Assembly: GCA_033854175.1 (NCBI GenBank)
Contig: JAWOKN010000010.1
Coordinates: 8,169-72,168 of the forward strand
DNA length: 64,000 nt
Direction: 5' to 3'
Origin: DATKPE01 sp033854175
GTDB lineage: Bacteria > Bacteroidota > Ignavibacteria > UBA10030 > SZUA-254
This document shows, piece after piece, positions 24,158 through 34,134 of this stretch. Under the pieces are notes generated by a model, which ran no database searches, was not told the DNA's origin, and worked only from the letters and a program-made list of their open reading frames with translations. How positions within the stretch are numbered: the first letter of the stretch is position 1; the number at the start of each line of letters is the position of its first letter. The position numbers were made by a program, and so were the translations under genes.

Positions 24158-26260
24158 ATGGCACGAGTATATCCATTAGAGAAAACGCGTAATATCGGCA
24201 TCATGGCCCATATCGATGCCGGGAAGACGACGACAACCGAAAGAATTCTGTTTTATACCGGTGTGCTTCACCGGATGGGCGAGGTGCACGACGGCGCAGC
24301 CACCATGGACTGGATGGAACAGGAGAAGGAACGCGGCATTACCATCACAAGCGCCGCCACGACCTGCTTCTGGAATGACTACCGCATCAATATCATCGAT
24401 ACCCCCGGTCATGTCGATTTCACCGTTGAGGTGGAACGCTCGCTCCGCGTCCTCGACGGCGCGGTCGCACTCTTCTGCGGCGTCGGCGGGGTTGAACCCC
24501 AGTCCGAAACCGTCTGGCGGCAGGCGGATAAATACGGAGTCCCCCGGCTCGCGTTCGTCAATAAAATGGACCGCGTCGGCGCGGATTTCTTCAATGTGAT
24601 CGCCATGATGAAAACCCGCCTCAGCGCGAACGCAGTTCCCATCCAACTGCCGATCGGCGAAGGCGATATGTTCAAGGGTATCATCGACCTTATTACGATG
24701 AAAGGTATGATTTTTAACGAGGCCGACAAGGGCATGACCTGGGACGTCATCGATATACCCCACGATCTCTTGAAAAAGGCGCAGGAATACCGGACGAAGA
24801 TGCTCGAGGCCGTCTCCGATGAGGATGACACGCTTCTTGAAAAATACCTCAACGGGAAGGAGATCCTCCCCCAGGAGATCAAGAATGTCCTCCGGCGCGC
24901 ATGCCTCAAGGTCAGCATCATCCCGGTTCTCTGCGGTTCCTCGTTCAAGAACAAGGGCGTTCAGGCACTCCTGGACGGCGTCGTCGACTTTCTCCCTTCA
25001 CCGGTCGATATCTCGGCAGGCGAAATCGTCGGCCACCACATCAACCGCAAGGATCATATCATCCGCAAGGTGAGCGATAAGGAGAAGTTTACCGCCCTTG
25101 CGTTTAAGATTATGACCGATCCCTATGTCGGAAAATTGACCTTTGTCCGGGTCTATACCGGCGTCCTCAAGACGGGATCCTATGTCTACAATTCCCTGAC
25201 CGAGAAAAAGGAACGCGTCGGGAGAATCCTCCGGATGCATGCCAACCACCGCGAGGATATCGATGAGGCATACGCCGGCGATATCATCGCCGTTGTCGGT
25301 CTGAAACATACGAAGACGGGCGATACCCTCTGCGAGGAACGCGATCCGATCATCCTCGAGAAGATGGAATTCCCCGATCCCGTCATTTCGGTCGCCATCG
25401 AGCCGAAAACCAAGGCTGACCAGGAAAAGATGGGCGAGGCCCTCGGCAAACTCGCCGAGGAGGATCCGACGTTCCGCATCTCCACCAACGAGGAGACCGG
25501 CCAGACCATCATCAGCGGGATGGGCGAACTCCATCTCGAAATCATCATCGACCGCATGAAACGGGAATTTAAGGTCGAAGCCAATGTCGGCAAACCCCAG
25601 GTCGCCTACAAGGAGACCATCCGCAAGAAGGTCACCGCCGAAGGGAAATTCATCCGCCAGTCGGGCGGCCGCGGCCAGTTCGGCCATGTCTGGATCGAAA
25701 TTGAACCGAACGAGAAGGGGAAAGGCTACGAATTTGAGAACGCCATCGTCGGCGGATCGATCCCGAAGGAGTATATCAATCCGGTCTCCGAGGGGATCCA
25801 GGAGGCGATGCGCAACGGCGTCCTGGCCGGGTATCCGGTCGAGGATGTCAAGATCAAACTCTTCGACGGATCGTTCCACGAGGTCGATTCATCCGAGGTT
25901 GCGTTTAAAATCGCCGGCTCGATAGCCTTTAAATCGGGCGCCAAAAAAGCCCACCCGGTCCTTTTGGAACCGATCATGGATGTCGAAGTCGTGACGCCGG
26001 AGGAATATATGGGCGACGTCATGGGAGACCTGAGCTCCCGGCGCGGGAAAATCGAGGGCCTCATGGCCCGCAAGGACGCACAGGTCATAAAGGCGAAGGT
26101 GCCGCTCTCCGATATGTTCGGCTATTCCACACAGCTCAGGTCCATGACCCAGGGTCGCGCAATCTATACGATGCAGTTTGCATTCTATGACGAGGTGCCG
26201 CAGAGTATCTCCGATCAGATCATCGAGAAAGTTAAAGGAAAAGAAGCGATTCCAGCATAA
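24158..26260 (+). CDS. fusA: elongation factor G
   Basis: A 700-residue translocase GTPase. It has the P-loop AHIDAGKT (17-24), the switch I ERGITITSAATTC, the G3 DTPGHVDF, and the G4 NKMDRVGADF. Domains II to V follow, with the domain IV/V segments GGRGQFGHVWIEIEP and YSTQLRSMTQGRA. It looks like the canonical EF-G (EF-G1) and not a mitochondrial-type or tetracycline-resistance paralog. Its place between rpsG and tuf is the classical str order. Confidence 0.97.
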   Translation: MARVYPLEKTRNIGIMAHIDAGKTTTTERILFYTGVLHRMGEVHDGAATMDWMEQEKERGITITSAATTCFWNDYRINIIDTPGHVDFTVEVERSLRVLDGAVALFCGVGGVEPQSETVWRQADKYGVPRLAFVNKMDRVGADFFNVIAMMKTRLSANAVPIQLPIGEGDMFKGIIDLITMKGMIFNEADKGMTWDVIDIPHDLLKKAQEYRTKMLEAVSDEDDTLLEKYLNGKEILPQEIKNVLRRACLKVSIIPVLCGSSFKNKGVQALLDGVVDFLPSPVDISAGEIVGHHINRKDHIIRKVSDKEKFTALAFKIMTDPYVGKLTFVRVYTGVLKTGSYVYNSLTEKKERVGRILRMHANHREDIDEAYAGDIIAVVGLKHTKTGDTLCEERDPIILEKMEFPDPVISVAIEPKTKADQEKMGEALGKLAEEDPTFRISTNEETGQTIISGMGELHLEIIIDRMKREFKVEANVGKPQVAYKETIRKKVTAEGKFIRQSGGRGQFGHVWIEIEPNEKGKGYEFENAIVGGSIPKEYINPVSEGIQEAMRNGVLAGYPVEDVKIKLFDGSFHEVDSSEVAFKIAGSIAFKSGAKKAHPVLLEPIMDVEVVTPEEYMGDVMGDLSSRRGKIEGLMARKDAQVIKAKVPLSDMFGYSTQLRSMTQGRAIYTMQFAFYDEVPQSISDQIIEKVKGKEAIPA

Positions 26261-26309
26261 AGGCAATTGGATCATATTTATCATCTCAGCTATGAAGGAG
26301 ATTTAATCA

Positions 26310-27521
<1,212 letters not shown>

Positions 27522-27549
27522 AAAATAATGTCGTAAAGGAAAGCAGAAC

Positions 27550-27858
27550 GTGGCAGGGCAAAAAATACGGATAAAACTCAAATCGTACGATCATACGCTG
27601 ATAGACAAATCGGCGGAAAAGATCATCAAAACGGTGAAATCGACTGGAGCGATTGTCTCTGGGCCAATTCCTCTGCCGACCAAGCGTACATTATACACTG
27701 TGCTGCGCTCACCAAACGTTGATAAAAAATCGCGTGAGCAATTTGAAATGCGATCCCATAAGCGCCTCATCGACATTCTCAACTCGTCCAACCGGACGGT
27801 TGACTCGTTGATGAAACTTGAGCTTCCCGCTGGCGTCGATGTGGAGATAAAGGTTTAA
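27550..27858 (+). CDS. rpsJ: 30S ribosomal protein S10
   Basis: A 102-residue protein of the small-subunit head, also the NusE antitermination partner. The family segments KIRIKLKSYDH, GPIPLPTKRTLYTVLRSPNVDKKSREQFEMRSHKRLIDI and LPAGVDVEIKV are present. The start is GTG at 27550, following AAAGGAAAGCAGAAC. Only 28 bases separate it from tuf, so no E. coli-type S10 leader regulated by L4 is present. A 97-base gap then follows before rplC. Confidence 0.96.
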   Translation: MAGQKIRIKLKSYDHTLIDKSAEKIIKTVKSTGAIVSGPIPLPTKRTLYTVLRSPNVDKKSREQFEMRSHKRLIDILNSSNRTVDSLMKLELPAGVDVEIKV

Positions 27859-27955
27859 CTCTACTAAACCACAACAGATACGATTGTTCATGTTCGGACG
27901 GGATCTTCACAAACCCCGTTTGACGCGGATGTGAATTCTATATTCGTTTACTACT

Positions 27956-28582
27956 ATGACAGGCATCCTAGGTAAAAAAATCGGCATGACGAGCATCTTC
28001 AACGATAAGGGGGAATCCATCCCCTGCACCGTTATCGAGGCCGGGCCATGCACGGTCATCCAGATCAAGACAAAGGAAAAGGATGGCTACGAAGCCCTTC
28101 AGCTGGGGTTCGAGGAGAAAAAAGACCGGCGCGTCAATAAACCGCTGCACGGTCATTTCAAGAAGGCAAACACATCCCCGAAGAAACTCCTCGGCGAGTT
28201 CCGCGGCTTTGATATCTCAAAGTTCCAGGTCGGAACCGTCGTCAAGGTCGATTCACTCTTTGCAAAAGATGATATCGTCTCGGTCCGCGGACATTCCAAG
28301 GGAAGGGGCTTTCAGGGCGTCGTGAAACGCCACCATTTCGGCGGCGGCTATCGGACACACGGCGAAAGCGACCGCGAACGCGCCCCCGGCTCCATCGGCT
28401 CCTCCTCCTACCCTTCACGTGTCTTTAAGGGGATGAAAATGGCGGGCCGTATGGGCGGTGAAAATGTCACCGTCAAGAACCTGCGCATCGTCCAGGTCAT
28501 CCCTGAATCAAACCTCCTCCTTCTGCGCGGTTCGATTCCGGGATATAATAACAGCTACGTGGAAATTAACAAAGAGAAATAA
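27956..28582 (+). CDS. rplC: 50S ribosomal protein L3
   Basis: A 208-residue protein near the peptidyl transferase centre. It opens with TGILGKKIGMTSIF and carries SVRGHSKGRGFQGVVKRHHFGGGYRTHG and the loop GRMGGENVTVKNLRI. The glutamine of GRGFQG, methylated in E. coli, is conserved. The ATG at 27956 has no clear ribosome-binding site. The preceding 97 bases contain a weak ACGGG/CCCGT hairpin and an AT-rich stretch but no convincing promoter. Confidence 0.96.
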   Translation: MTGILGKKIGMTSIFNDKGESIPCTVIEAGPCTVIQIKTKEKDGYEALQLGFEEKKDRRVNKPLHGHFKKANTSPKKLLGEFRGFDISKFQVGTVVKVDSLFAKDDIVSVRGHSKGRGFQGVVKRHHFGGGYRTHGESDRERAPGSIGSSSYPSRVFKGMKMAGRMGGENVTVKNLRIVQVIPESNLLLLRGSIPGYNNSYVEINKEK

Positions 28583-28597
28583 GCAGGCGAAGCGGAT

Positions 28598-29224
28598 ATG
28601 GAACTCGATGTATATTCAAAAGAAGGCAAATCGACGGGTGAGAAGATAACCCTTTCACCTGAGATTTTCGGCATCACTCCCAGCGACCACGCCATCTATC
28701 AGGCCGTGACCACCTACCTTGCCAACCAGAGGCAGGGGACCCATAAGACCAAGACCTATGGCGAGGTGCAGGGAAGCGGGAAGAAACTCTGGAAACAGAA
28801 ACATACGGGCCGCGCCCGGATCGGCGCAGTTCGCTCGCCACTCTGGAAGGGAGGGGGCGCGATTTTCGGTCCCTCACCGAGGGACTATTCCACGCGCCTC
28901 TCCAAACAGACACGACAGCTGGCGAGAAAATCCGCGCTTTCCTATAAGGCTTCTTCGTCGGCAATAAAGATTGTCGAGGATTTTACGCTCGAGACTCCGA
29001 AGACCAGGGAACTGGCCGGCGTCCTCAAGGGACTCGAACTCCAGAACAAGAAAACCCTGTTCCTCGTCCCTAAGACCGACAGGGTGCTCTGGAAATCAGG
29101 CCGAAATATGCAGAACCTCAATATCCTCGAGGCGGCCAAGGCATCCACCTATGACATCGTCGACAGCCAGGTGCTCCTTCTGCAGAAAAGCGCCGTCCAG
29201 GCGCTGGAAAAAACTTTTCAGTGA
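28598..29224 (+). CDS. rplD: 50S ribosomal protein L4
   Basis: A 208-residue protein with a globular domain and a long loop that lines the exit tunnel. The loop segment WKQKHTGRARIGAVRSPLWKGGGAIFGPSPRDY is diagnostic and is the site of macrolide-resistance changes; none of the usual ones is apparent. In E. coli L4 also represses the S10 operon, but no matching leader is visible here. It lies 15 bases after rplC. Confidence 0.95.
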   Translation: MELDVYSKEGKSTGEKITLSPEIFGITPSDHAIYQAVTTYLANQRQGTHKTKTYGEVQGSGKKLWKQKHTGRARIGAVRSPLWKGGGAIFGPSPRDYSTRLSKQTRQLARKSALSYKASSSAIKIVEDFTLETPKTRELAGVLKGLELQNKKTLFLVPKTDRVLWKSGRNMQNLNILEAAKASTYDIVDSQVLLLQKSAVQALEKTFQ

Positions 29225-29233
29225 GATCCGACT

Positions 29234-29524
29234 ATGACCGGTATTGTCTATCGCCCGCTTGTAACAGAGAAACTGACGAACCTTCAGGAGAAGGGGATTT
29301 ATGCGTTTGCCGTCGATCCCCGCGCCTCGAAGATCGAGATCGCCCGCGCCATCGCGAAAAAATTCAACGTGATCGTCGTCGATGTGCACACGATGAACTA
29401 TAAAGGAAAAATGAAGACACAGATGACCCGGAAGGGGCGCTTCCAGGGCAAAACCCCTCACTATAAGAAAGCCATTATCACCCTGAAAGAGGGGGATAAG
29501 ATCAACCTCTACGAAAACGTCTGA
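29234..29524 (+). CDS. rplW: 50S ribosomal protein L23
   Basis: A 96-residue protein at the exit tunnel and docking site for trigger factor and SRP. It has the family pattern YRPLVTEKLTNLQEKGIYAFAVDPRASKIEIARAI and KFNVIVVDVHTMNYKGK. Length is normal. It starts at ATG 29234, 9 bases after rplD. Confidence 0.95.
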   Translation: MTGIVYRPLVTEKLTNLQEKGIYAFAVDPRASKIEIARAIAKKFNVIVVDVHTMNYKGKMKTQMTRKGRFQGKTPHYKKAIITLKEGDKINLYENV

Positions 29525-29547
29525 CCGAGACAACAAAGAACACGAGT

Positions 29548-30375
29548 ATGAGCATCAGAATATTAAAACCCGTAACCTCCGGAACCCGCTGGATGACCTA
29601 TCCCGGATTCGATGAGATCACAAAGTCAAAACCCGAAAAATCGCTCATCGAACCGCTGAAAAAATCGGGCGGCCGGAATACCAACGGCCATATCACCTCG
29701 CGCCACCGCGGAGGGGGCCATAAACGCTTCTACCGCGTCATCGATTTCAAACGGGATAAGATCGGCATGGACGCGCGCGTCACAGCCATCGAGTATGATC
29801 CCAACCGCTCGGCCCGCATCGCACTCGTGCAGTATAAGGACGGCGAACGACGCTACATCCTTGCCCCCGAAGGCCTGAAGGTCGGCGAGACCGTCTCGTC
29901 CGGCCCCGCAGCCGAGATCAAACTCGGCAACGCCATCCCGCTCGGCAACATCCCCGTCGGCACCTTTATCCATAACATTGAACTGAAACTTGGCAAAGGG
30001 GGACAGCTGGCCCGCAGCGCGGGTTCGTCGGTCCAGCTCATGGCCAAGGAAGGGAAGTTCGCACAGCTCCGCCTCCCGTCGGGCGAAATCCGGAACGTCC
30101 CGGCAGAGTGCTTTGCCACGATCGGCGTCGTCAGCAACGTCGAACATGAGAACGTCAGCCTCGGCAAGGCCGGCCGGTCACGCTGGCTCGGCGTCAGACC
30201 CCAGTCGCGCGGCGTCGTCCAGAATCCCGTCGACCACCCCCACGGCGGCGGCGAGGGGAAATCCCCCCAGGGGAACCCCCACCCGGTCTCCCCATGGGGA
30301 TGGCATACGAAGGGGAAGAAGACCCGGCACCATAAACTCGCGTCGAACAAGTATATTGTCAAACGTCGTAAATAA
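29548..30375 (+). CDS. rplB: 50S ribosomal protein L2
   Basis: A 275-residue core protein required for subunit joining and peptidyl transferase assembly. Diagnostic stretches are GGRNTNGHITSRHRGGGHKR near the N-terminus, GSSVQLMAKEGKFAQLRLPSGE in the middle, and the C-terminal DHPHGGGEGKS, whose histidine is implicated near the catalytic centre. The protein is complete. It follows rplW by 23 bases and precedes rpsS by 33. Confidence 0.97.
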   Translation: MSIRILKPVTSGTRWMTYPGFDEITKSKPEKSLIEPLKKSGGRNTNGHITSRHRGGGHKRFYRVIDFKRDKIGMDARVTAIEYDPNRSARIALVQYKDGERRYILAPEGLKVGETVSSGPAAEIKLGNAIPLGNIPVGTFIHNIELKLGKGGQLARSAGSSVQLMAKEGKFAQLRLPSGEIRNVPAECFATIGVVSNVEHENVSLGKAGRSRWLGVRPQSRGVVQNPVDHPHGGGEGKSPQGNPHPVSPWGWHTKGKKTRHHKLASNKYIVKRRK

Positions 30376-30408
30376 CCTTTCATCGAATTTGAGCAAAGAG
30401 ATCGTTCT

Positions 30409-30699
30409 ATGACCCGCTCGTTGAAAAAAGGCCCTTATGTTGATGCGAAACTTCAGACGAAGATTCAGGAGATGACAAAAAGCGGCCAGAAAAAGGTGAT
30501 AAAAACCTGGGCCAGGGCCTGTACCATAACCCCGGAATTTGTCGGCCATACCCTCGCCGTCCATAACGGGAATAAGTTCATCCCCGTCTATATCCATGAG
30601 GGAATGGTGGGACATAAACTCGGGGAGTTTGCCCCGACACGGATTTTCCGAGGCCATCCCGGTCTGAAGAGCGAGACCACAACGACGGCGGAAGGATAA
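30409..30699 (+). CDS. rpsS: 30S ribosomal protein S19
   Basis: A 96-residue head protein near the A-site finger. Family segments: TRSLKKGPYVD, IKTWARACTITPEFVGHTLAVHNG and KLGEFAPTRIFRGH. Length is normal. The ATG at 30409 lacks a strong ribosome-binding site, with only AAAGAG upstream. rplV follows 5 bases later, a coupled arrangement. Confidence 0.95.
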   Translation: MTRSLKKGPYVDAKLQTKIQEMTKSGQKKVIKTWARACTITPEFVGHTLAVHNGNKFIPVYIHEGMVGHKLGEFAPTRIFRGHPGLKSETTTTAEG

Positions 30700-30704
30700 A
30701 CACT

Positions 30705-31118
30705 ATGCTGGAAGCACGCGCTATTAACCGTTATGTCGGTTCCTCTCCGCGGAAAATGCGGCTGGTCATCGACCTCATCCGCGGACGTTCGGTCCCGGAT
30801 GCACTCGCCATCCTCCACTTCACGCCGAAACATGCCTCGAAGGTCGCCGAAAAGGTGGTCCGCTCGGCTGTTTCGAATATCCAGAATAAGGATGAAGCGG
30901 GCCGCATCGATCCCGAAACGCTCTATATTAAATCCGCTCATGTCGACGGCGGACCGGGCCTGAAACGGATCCTCCCGGCCCCCATGGGCCGCGCCTATCG
31001 AATGGTCAAACGGTCCCATCACCTCACGATCGTGATCGCCCAGCGGGAACAAAAGGAAGTGGCTGCACCACAAAAGCCGAAATCAAAATCAACAGAGAAA
31101 AAACAGGAAAAAGAGTAG
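30705..31118 (+). CDS. rplV: 50S ribosomal protein L22
   Basis: A 137-residue protein with a beta-hairpin reaching into the exit tunnel. The core segments RYVGSSPRKMRLVIDLIRGRSVPDALAIL and the hairpin DGGPGLKRILPAPMGRAYRMVKRSHH are present. It is longer than E. coli L22 (110) because of a Lys/Glu/Gln-rich C-terminal tail of about 20 residues. It lies 5 bases after rpsS. Confidence 0.95.
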   Translation: MLEARAINRYVGSSPRKMRLVIDLIRGRSVPDALAILHFTPKHASKVAEKVVRSAVSNIQNKDEAGRIDPETLYIKSAHVDGGPGLKRILPAPMGRAYRMVKRSHHLTIVIAQREQKEVAAPQKPKSKSTEKKQEKE

Positions 31119-31127
31119 GAGCATCCT

Positions 31128-31766
31128 TTGGGACAAAAAGTACATCCGGTAGGTTTTCGCCTTGGGGTTTTACGGACGTGGGATTCCAACTGGTACGACG
31201 ATAAGGATTTCGCCAGCAAACTCCAGGAGGATCTCAAGGTCCGGTCGTATATCCAGAACCGCCTGAAAAAGGCGGGGATATCGAAAATCCTCATCGACCG
31301 TACGCCAAAACGGGCTGTCATCACGATCCATACCTCGCGGCCGGGCATTGTCATCGGCCGGAGCGGCAAGGAGATAACCCAGCTCGAGGAGGAACTGAAA
31401 CAGATCACGAATAAGGAGGTCAAGATCCTTATCCATGAGATCAAACGGCCTGAACTCGATTCGTTCCTTCTGGGTGAGAATATCGCCCAGCAGCTCGAAG
31501 GCCGCATGTCGTTCCGCCGCGCGATGAAAATGGCCATCACCTCCGCCATGCGCATGGGCGCCGAAGGCGTCCGCGTCATGTGCAGCGGAAGACTCGGAGG
31601 GGCCGAAATAGCCCGCGCGGAACAGTATAAGGAGGGCCGGATTCCTCTCCATACCCTGCGGGCCGATATCGATTACGCCCAGGCGACCGCCCAGACGATC
31701 TATGGCGCTATCGGCGTCAAGGTGTGGATCTGCCGCGGAGAGGTTCTGGATCGGACGAACAGGTAA
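31128..31766 (+). CDS. rpsC: 30S ribosomal protein S3, TTG start
   Basis: A 212-residue protein at the mRNA entry channel with helicase activity. It has the N-terminal GQKVHPVGFRLGV, the KH domain with GIVIGRSGKEI, and GVRVMCSGRLGGAEIARAEQYKEG. The start is TTG at 31128, giving the universal MGQKVHP N-terminus; AGGAGC (31117-31122) is close upstream. It lies 9 bases after rplV. Confidence 0.96.
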   Translation: MGQKVHPVGFRLGVLRTWDSNWYDDKDFASKLQEDLKVRSYIQNRLKKAGISKILIDRTPKRAVITIHTSRPGIVIGRSGKEITQLEEELKQITNKEVKILIHEIKRPELDSFLLGENIAQQLEGRMSFRRAMKMAITSAMRMGAEGVRVMCSGRLGGAEIARAEQYKEGRIPLHTLRADIDYAQATAQTIYGAIGVKVWICRGEVLDRTNR

Positions 31767-31785
31767 TATTTCATAGAAGAAGATC

Positions 31786-32211
31786 ATGCTTTTACCAAAA
31801 CGTGTAAAATATCGGAAAGCCCAGCGGGGGCGGATGAGAGGCAAAGCAACGCGCGGCGCAACCGTCGCCTTCGGCGATTTCGGCCTGAAGGCGCTTGAAC
31901 CCGGCTGGATCACCCAGCGCCAGATCGAGGCGGCCCGCGTCGCCCTTACCCGCCTGATGAAACGCGAGGGGAAGGTGTGGATCCGCATTTTCCCGGATAA
32001 ACCTGTCACGAAAAAACCAGCCGAAACCCGCATGGGAAGCGGCAAGGGCGCCCCGGAATTCTGGGTCGCCGTCGTGAAACCGGGAACCATCATGTTCGAA
32101 CTCGGCGGCATCAAAAAGGAGCTTGCCACGGAAGCGATGGATCTCGCCGCCCATAAATTGCCCATTAAATCCCGGATGGTCACCAGGCCGTCCTATACCC
32201 CAGGTGCATGA
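31786..32211 (+). CDS. rplP: 50S ribosomal protein L16
   Basis: A 141-residue protein that positions the A-site tRNA acceptor end. Diagnostic stretches: MLLPKRVKYRKAQRGRMRGKATRG, FGLKALEPGWITQRQIEAARVAL and KPAETRMGSGKGAPEFWVAVVKPG. The arginine hydroxylated in E. coli L16 falls within the conserved MGSGKG region. Length is normal. rpmC follows 10 bases later. Confidence 0.96.
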   Translation: MLLPKRVKYRKAQRGRMRGKATRGATVAFGDFGLKALEPGWITQRQIEAARVALTRLMKREGKVWIRIFPDKPVTKKPAETRMGSGKGAPEFWVAVVKPGTIMFELGGIKKELATEAMDLAAHKLPIKSRMVTRPSYTPGA

Positions 32212-32221
32212 CGAGAAGACT

Positions 32222-32452
32222 ATGAAAATTTTTGATATTCGGGCGATACCAGACCAGGAACTCGAGAAACGGCTGAAGGATGAAGAGGAGAACCTCGTTC
32301 ACCTCAGGTTCCAGAAAGCCACGAGCCAGCTCGAAAGCCCGATCCGCATACGGATCGTCCGCCGCGATATCGCGAAAATGAAAACGGTTCTGCATGAACG
32401 CCAGCTTCAGAAGAAAAAGGAAGCGGCCGGCGGAACGGAAAAGAAGATATAA
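32222..32452 (+). CDS. rpmC: 50S ribosomal protein L29
   Basis: A 76-residue helical protein beside the exit tunnel. It has RAIPDQELEKRLKDEEENLVHLRFQKATSQLESPIRIRIVRRDIAKMKT, the family pattern, with a Lys-rich tail. The ATG at 32222 gives the normal length; a longer upstream reading would overlap rplP heavily and is rejected. Confidence 0.94.
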   Translation: MKIFDIRAIPDQELEKRLKDEEENLVHLRFQKATSQLESPIRIRIVRRDIAKMKTVLHERQLQKKKEAAGGTEKKI

Positions 32453-32462
32453 AGGTTGACCT

Positions 32463-32720
32463 ATGGCCGAACGGACACAGCGCAAAATACGTGTGGGAAG
32501 AGTCGTCAGCAACAAGATGACCAAGAGCATCCTCGTCAAGATCGACCGGAGGATCCCCCATGCCCTCTATAAGAAGTATTATACGCGGACAACGAAACTG
32601 ATGGCACATGATGAGAAGCGGGAAGCACAGATCGGCGACCTGGTCAAGATCATGGAAACCCGCCCGATGTCGAGCCGGAAAAGATGGCGTCTGGTGGAAA
32701 TTCTTGAAAAAGCACAATAA
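32463..32720 (+). CDS. rpsQ: 30S ribosomal protein S17
   Basis: An 85-residue OB-fold protein early in small-subunit assembly. Family segments: RKIRVGRVVSNKMTKSILVKIDRRI, YKKYYTRTTKLMAHDE and GDLVKIMETRPMSSRKRWRLVEI. Length is normal. It lies 10 bases after rpmC and 21 before rplN. Confidence 0.95.
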   Translation: MAERTQRKIRVGRVVSNKMTKSILVKIDRRIPHALYKKYYTRTTKLMAHDEKREAQIGDLVKIMETRPMSSRKRWRLVEILEKAQ

Positions 32721-32741
32721 GTCTACCCGTGAGTAAACACT

Positions 32742-33110
32742 ATGATTCAGGAAGAAACTAATCTCGTCGTCGCGGATAATTCGGGAGCGAAGAAGGTTCG
32801 CTGTATCCGCGTCCTCGGCGGCCACGACCGCAGATATGCCGGCCTCGGCGATCTGATCGTGGTCTCCGTCAAAAGCGCCATCCCGGGCGCCGGCGTGAAA
32901 AAAGGGGAAGTTTCCCGCGCCGTCATCGTGAGGACGAAGAAAGAGACACAACGCCGCGACGGCTCGCTGATCCGCTTTGATGAAAACGCGGCCGTCCTCC
33001 TCAACCCCCAGGGGGAACCCCGCGGAACGCGTATTTTCGGACCGGTTGCACGGGAACTGCGCGACAAGAACTATATGAAAATTATTTCGCTAGCTCCGGA
33101 AGTTTTATAG
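32742..33110 (+). CDS. rplN: 50S ribosomal protein L14
   Basis: A 122-residue protein at the subunit interface and binding site of RsfS. It is highly conserved: MIQEETNLVVADNSGAKKVRCIRVLGG, VVSVKSAIPGAGVKKGEV and SLIRFDENAAVLLNPQGEPRGTRIFGPVARELR. Length is exactly that of the family. rplX follows 16 bases later. Confidence 0.97.
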   Translation: MIQEETNLVVADNSGAKKVRCIRVLGGHDRRYAGLGDLIVVSVKSAIPGAGVKKGEVSRAVIVRTKKETQRRDGSLIRFDENAAVLLNPQGEPRGTRIFGPVARELRDKNYMKIISLAPEVL

Positions 33111-33126
33111 GAGACGACTGAGTACC

Positions 33127-33450
33127 ATGAAAATCCATAAGAATGATACGGTCATGATCATTGCCGGCAACTCGCGCGGGAAGTCGGGCAAGATTTTGAA
33201 GGTCTTCCGCGATAATGGGCGTGTCATCGTCGAAGGCGTCAACATCATCCGCCGGCATACCCGGCCGTCACAACGCAACCCCCAGGGCGGTATCGTCCAG
33301 AAGGAAGCGTCGATCAGCGCCGCCAATGTCATGGTCGTCTGTCCGAAATGCAGCAAACCCTCCAGACTCGGACATAAACAGGTCAGTGATTCCGCAACCG
33401 GCAGAAAACATATGATGAGGGTTTGCCGGTCGTGCGAAGAGATGTTTTGA
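33127..33450 (+). CDS. rplX: 50S ribosomal protein L24 with C-terminal CxxC pairs
   Basis: A 107-residue assembly-initiator protein. The KOW core is clear (NDTVMIIAGNSRGKSGKILKVF, VEGVNIIRRHTRPSQRNPQGGIV). The C-terminal half has VVCPKCSKPSRLG and VCRSCEEMF, two CxxC pairs that could bind zinc, a form found in several phyla but not in E. coli. It lies 15 bases before rplE. Confidence 0.95.
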   Translation: MKIHKNDTVMIIAGNSRGKSGKILKVFRDNGRVIVEGVNIIRRHTRPSQRNPQGGIVQKEASISAANVMVVCPKCSKPSRLGHKQVSDSATGRKHMMRVCRSCEEMF

Positions 33451-33465
33451 TCGGAAGAAGGTGCT

Positions 33466-34125
33466 ATGGCAAAGGAAAAACCACAGAAGACAACAAAGGA
33501 ACCTAAACAGGCCGTCCGTCCCCAGGGTCAGGAGAAGGGCGTTCCACCGCGCCTCCACGAAATGTTCGTGAAGGATATCACCAAGAGCATGATGGAACGC
33601 TTCCAGTATGCCAATGTGATGCAGGTCCCCAGACTGGAAAAAATCGCCGTCAATATCGGCGTCGGCCAGGCCACTCAGGATCCCAAGGTCCTCGATTCGG
33701 TCGTCAAGGATCTTGAGATCATCGTAGGCCAGAAACCCGTCACCACACGGTCGAAAAAGGCGATCTCGAACTTCAAACTGCGCCAGGGCCTCCCCATCGG
33801 CGTCCGCGTCACCCTGCGGCGCCAGCGCATGTATGAGTTCATGGACCGCTTTATTAATGTCGCAGTCCCGCGCATCCGCGACTTCCGCGGATTTTCCGAC
33901 AAGTCGTTCGACGGACGTGGGAATTATACGATCGGCATCAAGGAGCATATCATTTTCCCCGAGATCGATGTCGATAAGGTGACGAAGGTCTTCGGTATGG
34001 ATATCACATTTGTCACCACGGCGCAGACCGATCAGGAAGCGTACGAACTCCTGAAGAGCTTCGGCCTTCCGTTTGTCAAGCGCCAGGAAACTATTGAAAA
34101 ACCACCTCAAGCAACGACGAACTAG
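33466..34125 (+). CDS. rplE: 50S ribosomal protein L5 with N-terminal extension
   Basis: A 219-residue 5S rRNA-binding protein. The core (PRLHEMFVKDITKSMMERFQYANVMQVPRLEKIAVNIGVG, then RGNYTIGIKEHIIFPEID) matches the family. It begins with about 25 extra Lys/Gln/Pro-rich residues (MAKEKPQKTTKEPKQAVRPQG) absent from E. coli L5 (179 residues), and has a short charged C-terminal tail. A ribosome-binding site (GGAAGAAGG) precedes the ATG at 33466, supporting the extension. Its function is not known. Confidence 0.94.
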   Translation: MAKEKPQKTTKEPKQAVRPQGQEKGVPPRLHEMFVKDITKSMMERFQYANVMQVPRLEKIAVNIGVGQATQDPKVLDSVVKDLEIIVGQKPVTTRSKKAISNFKLRQGLPIGVRVTLRRQRMYEFMDRFINVAVPRIRDFRGFSDKSFDGRGNYTIGIKEHIIFPEIDVDKVTKVFGMDITFVTTAQTDQEAYELLKSFGLPFVKRQETIEKPPQATTN

Positions 34126-34134
34126 GAGAGTCCT

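Noticed and set aside
27859..27955. Possible internal promoter or S10-type leader between rpsJ and rplC
   Set aside because: TTGACG and TATATT are present but only 13 bases apart, and the ACGGG/CCCGT stem is short, so the support is too weak.
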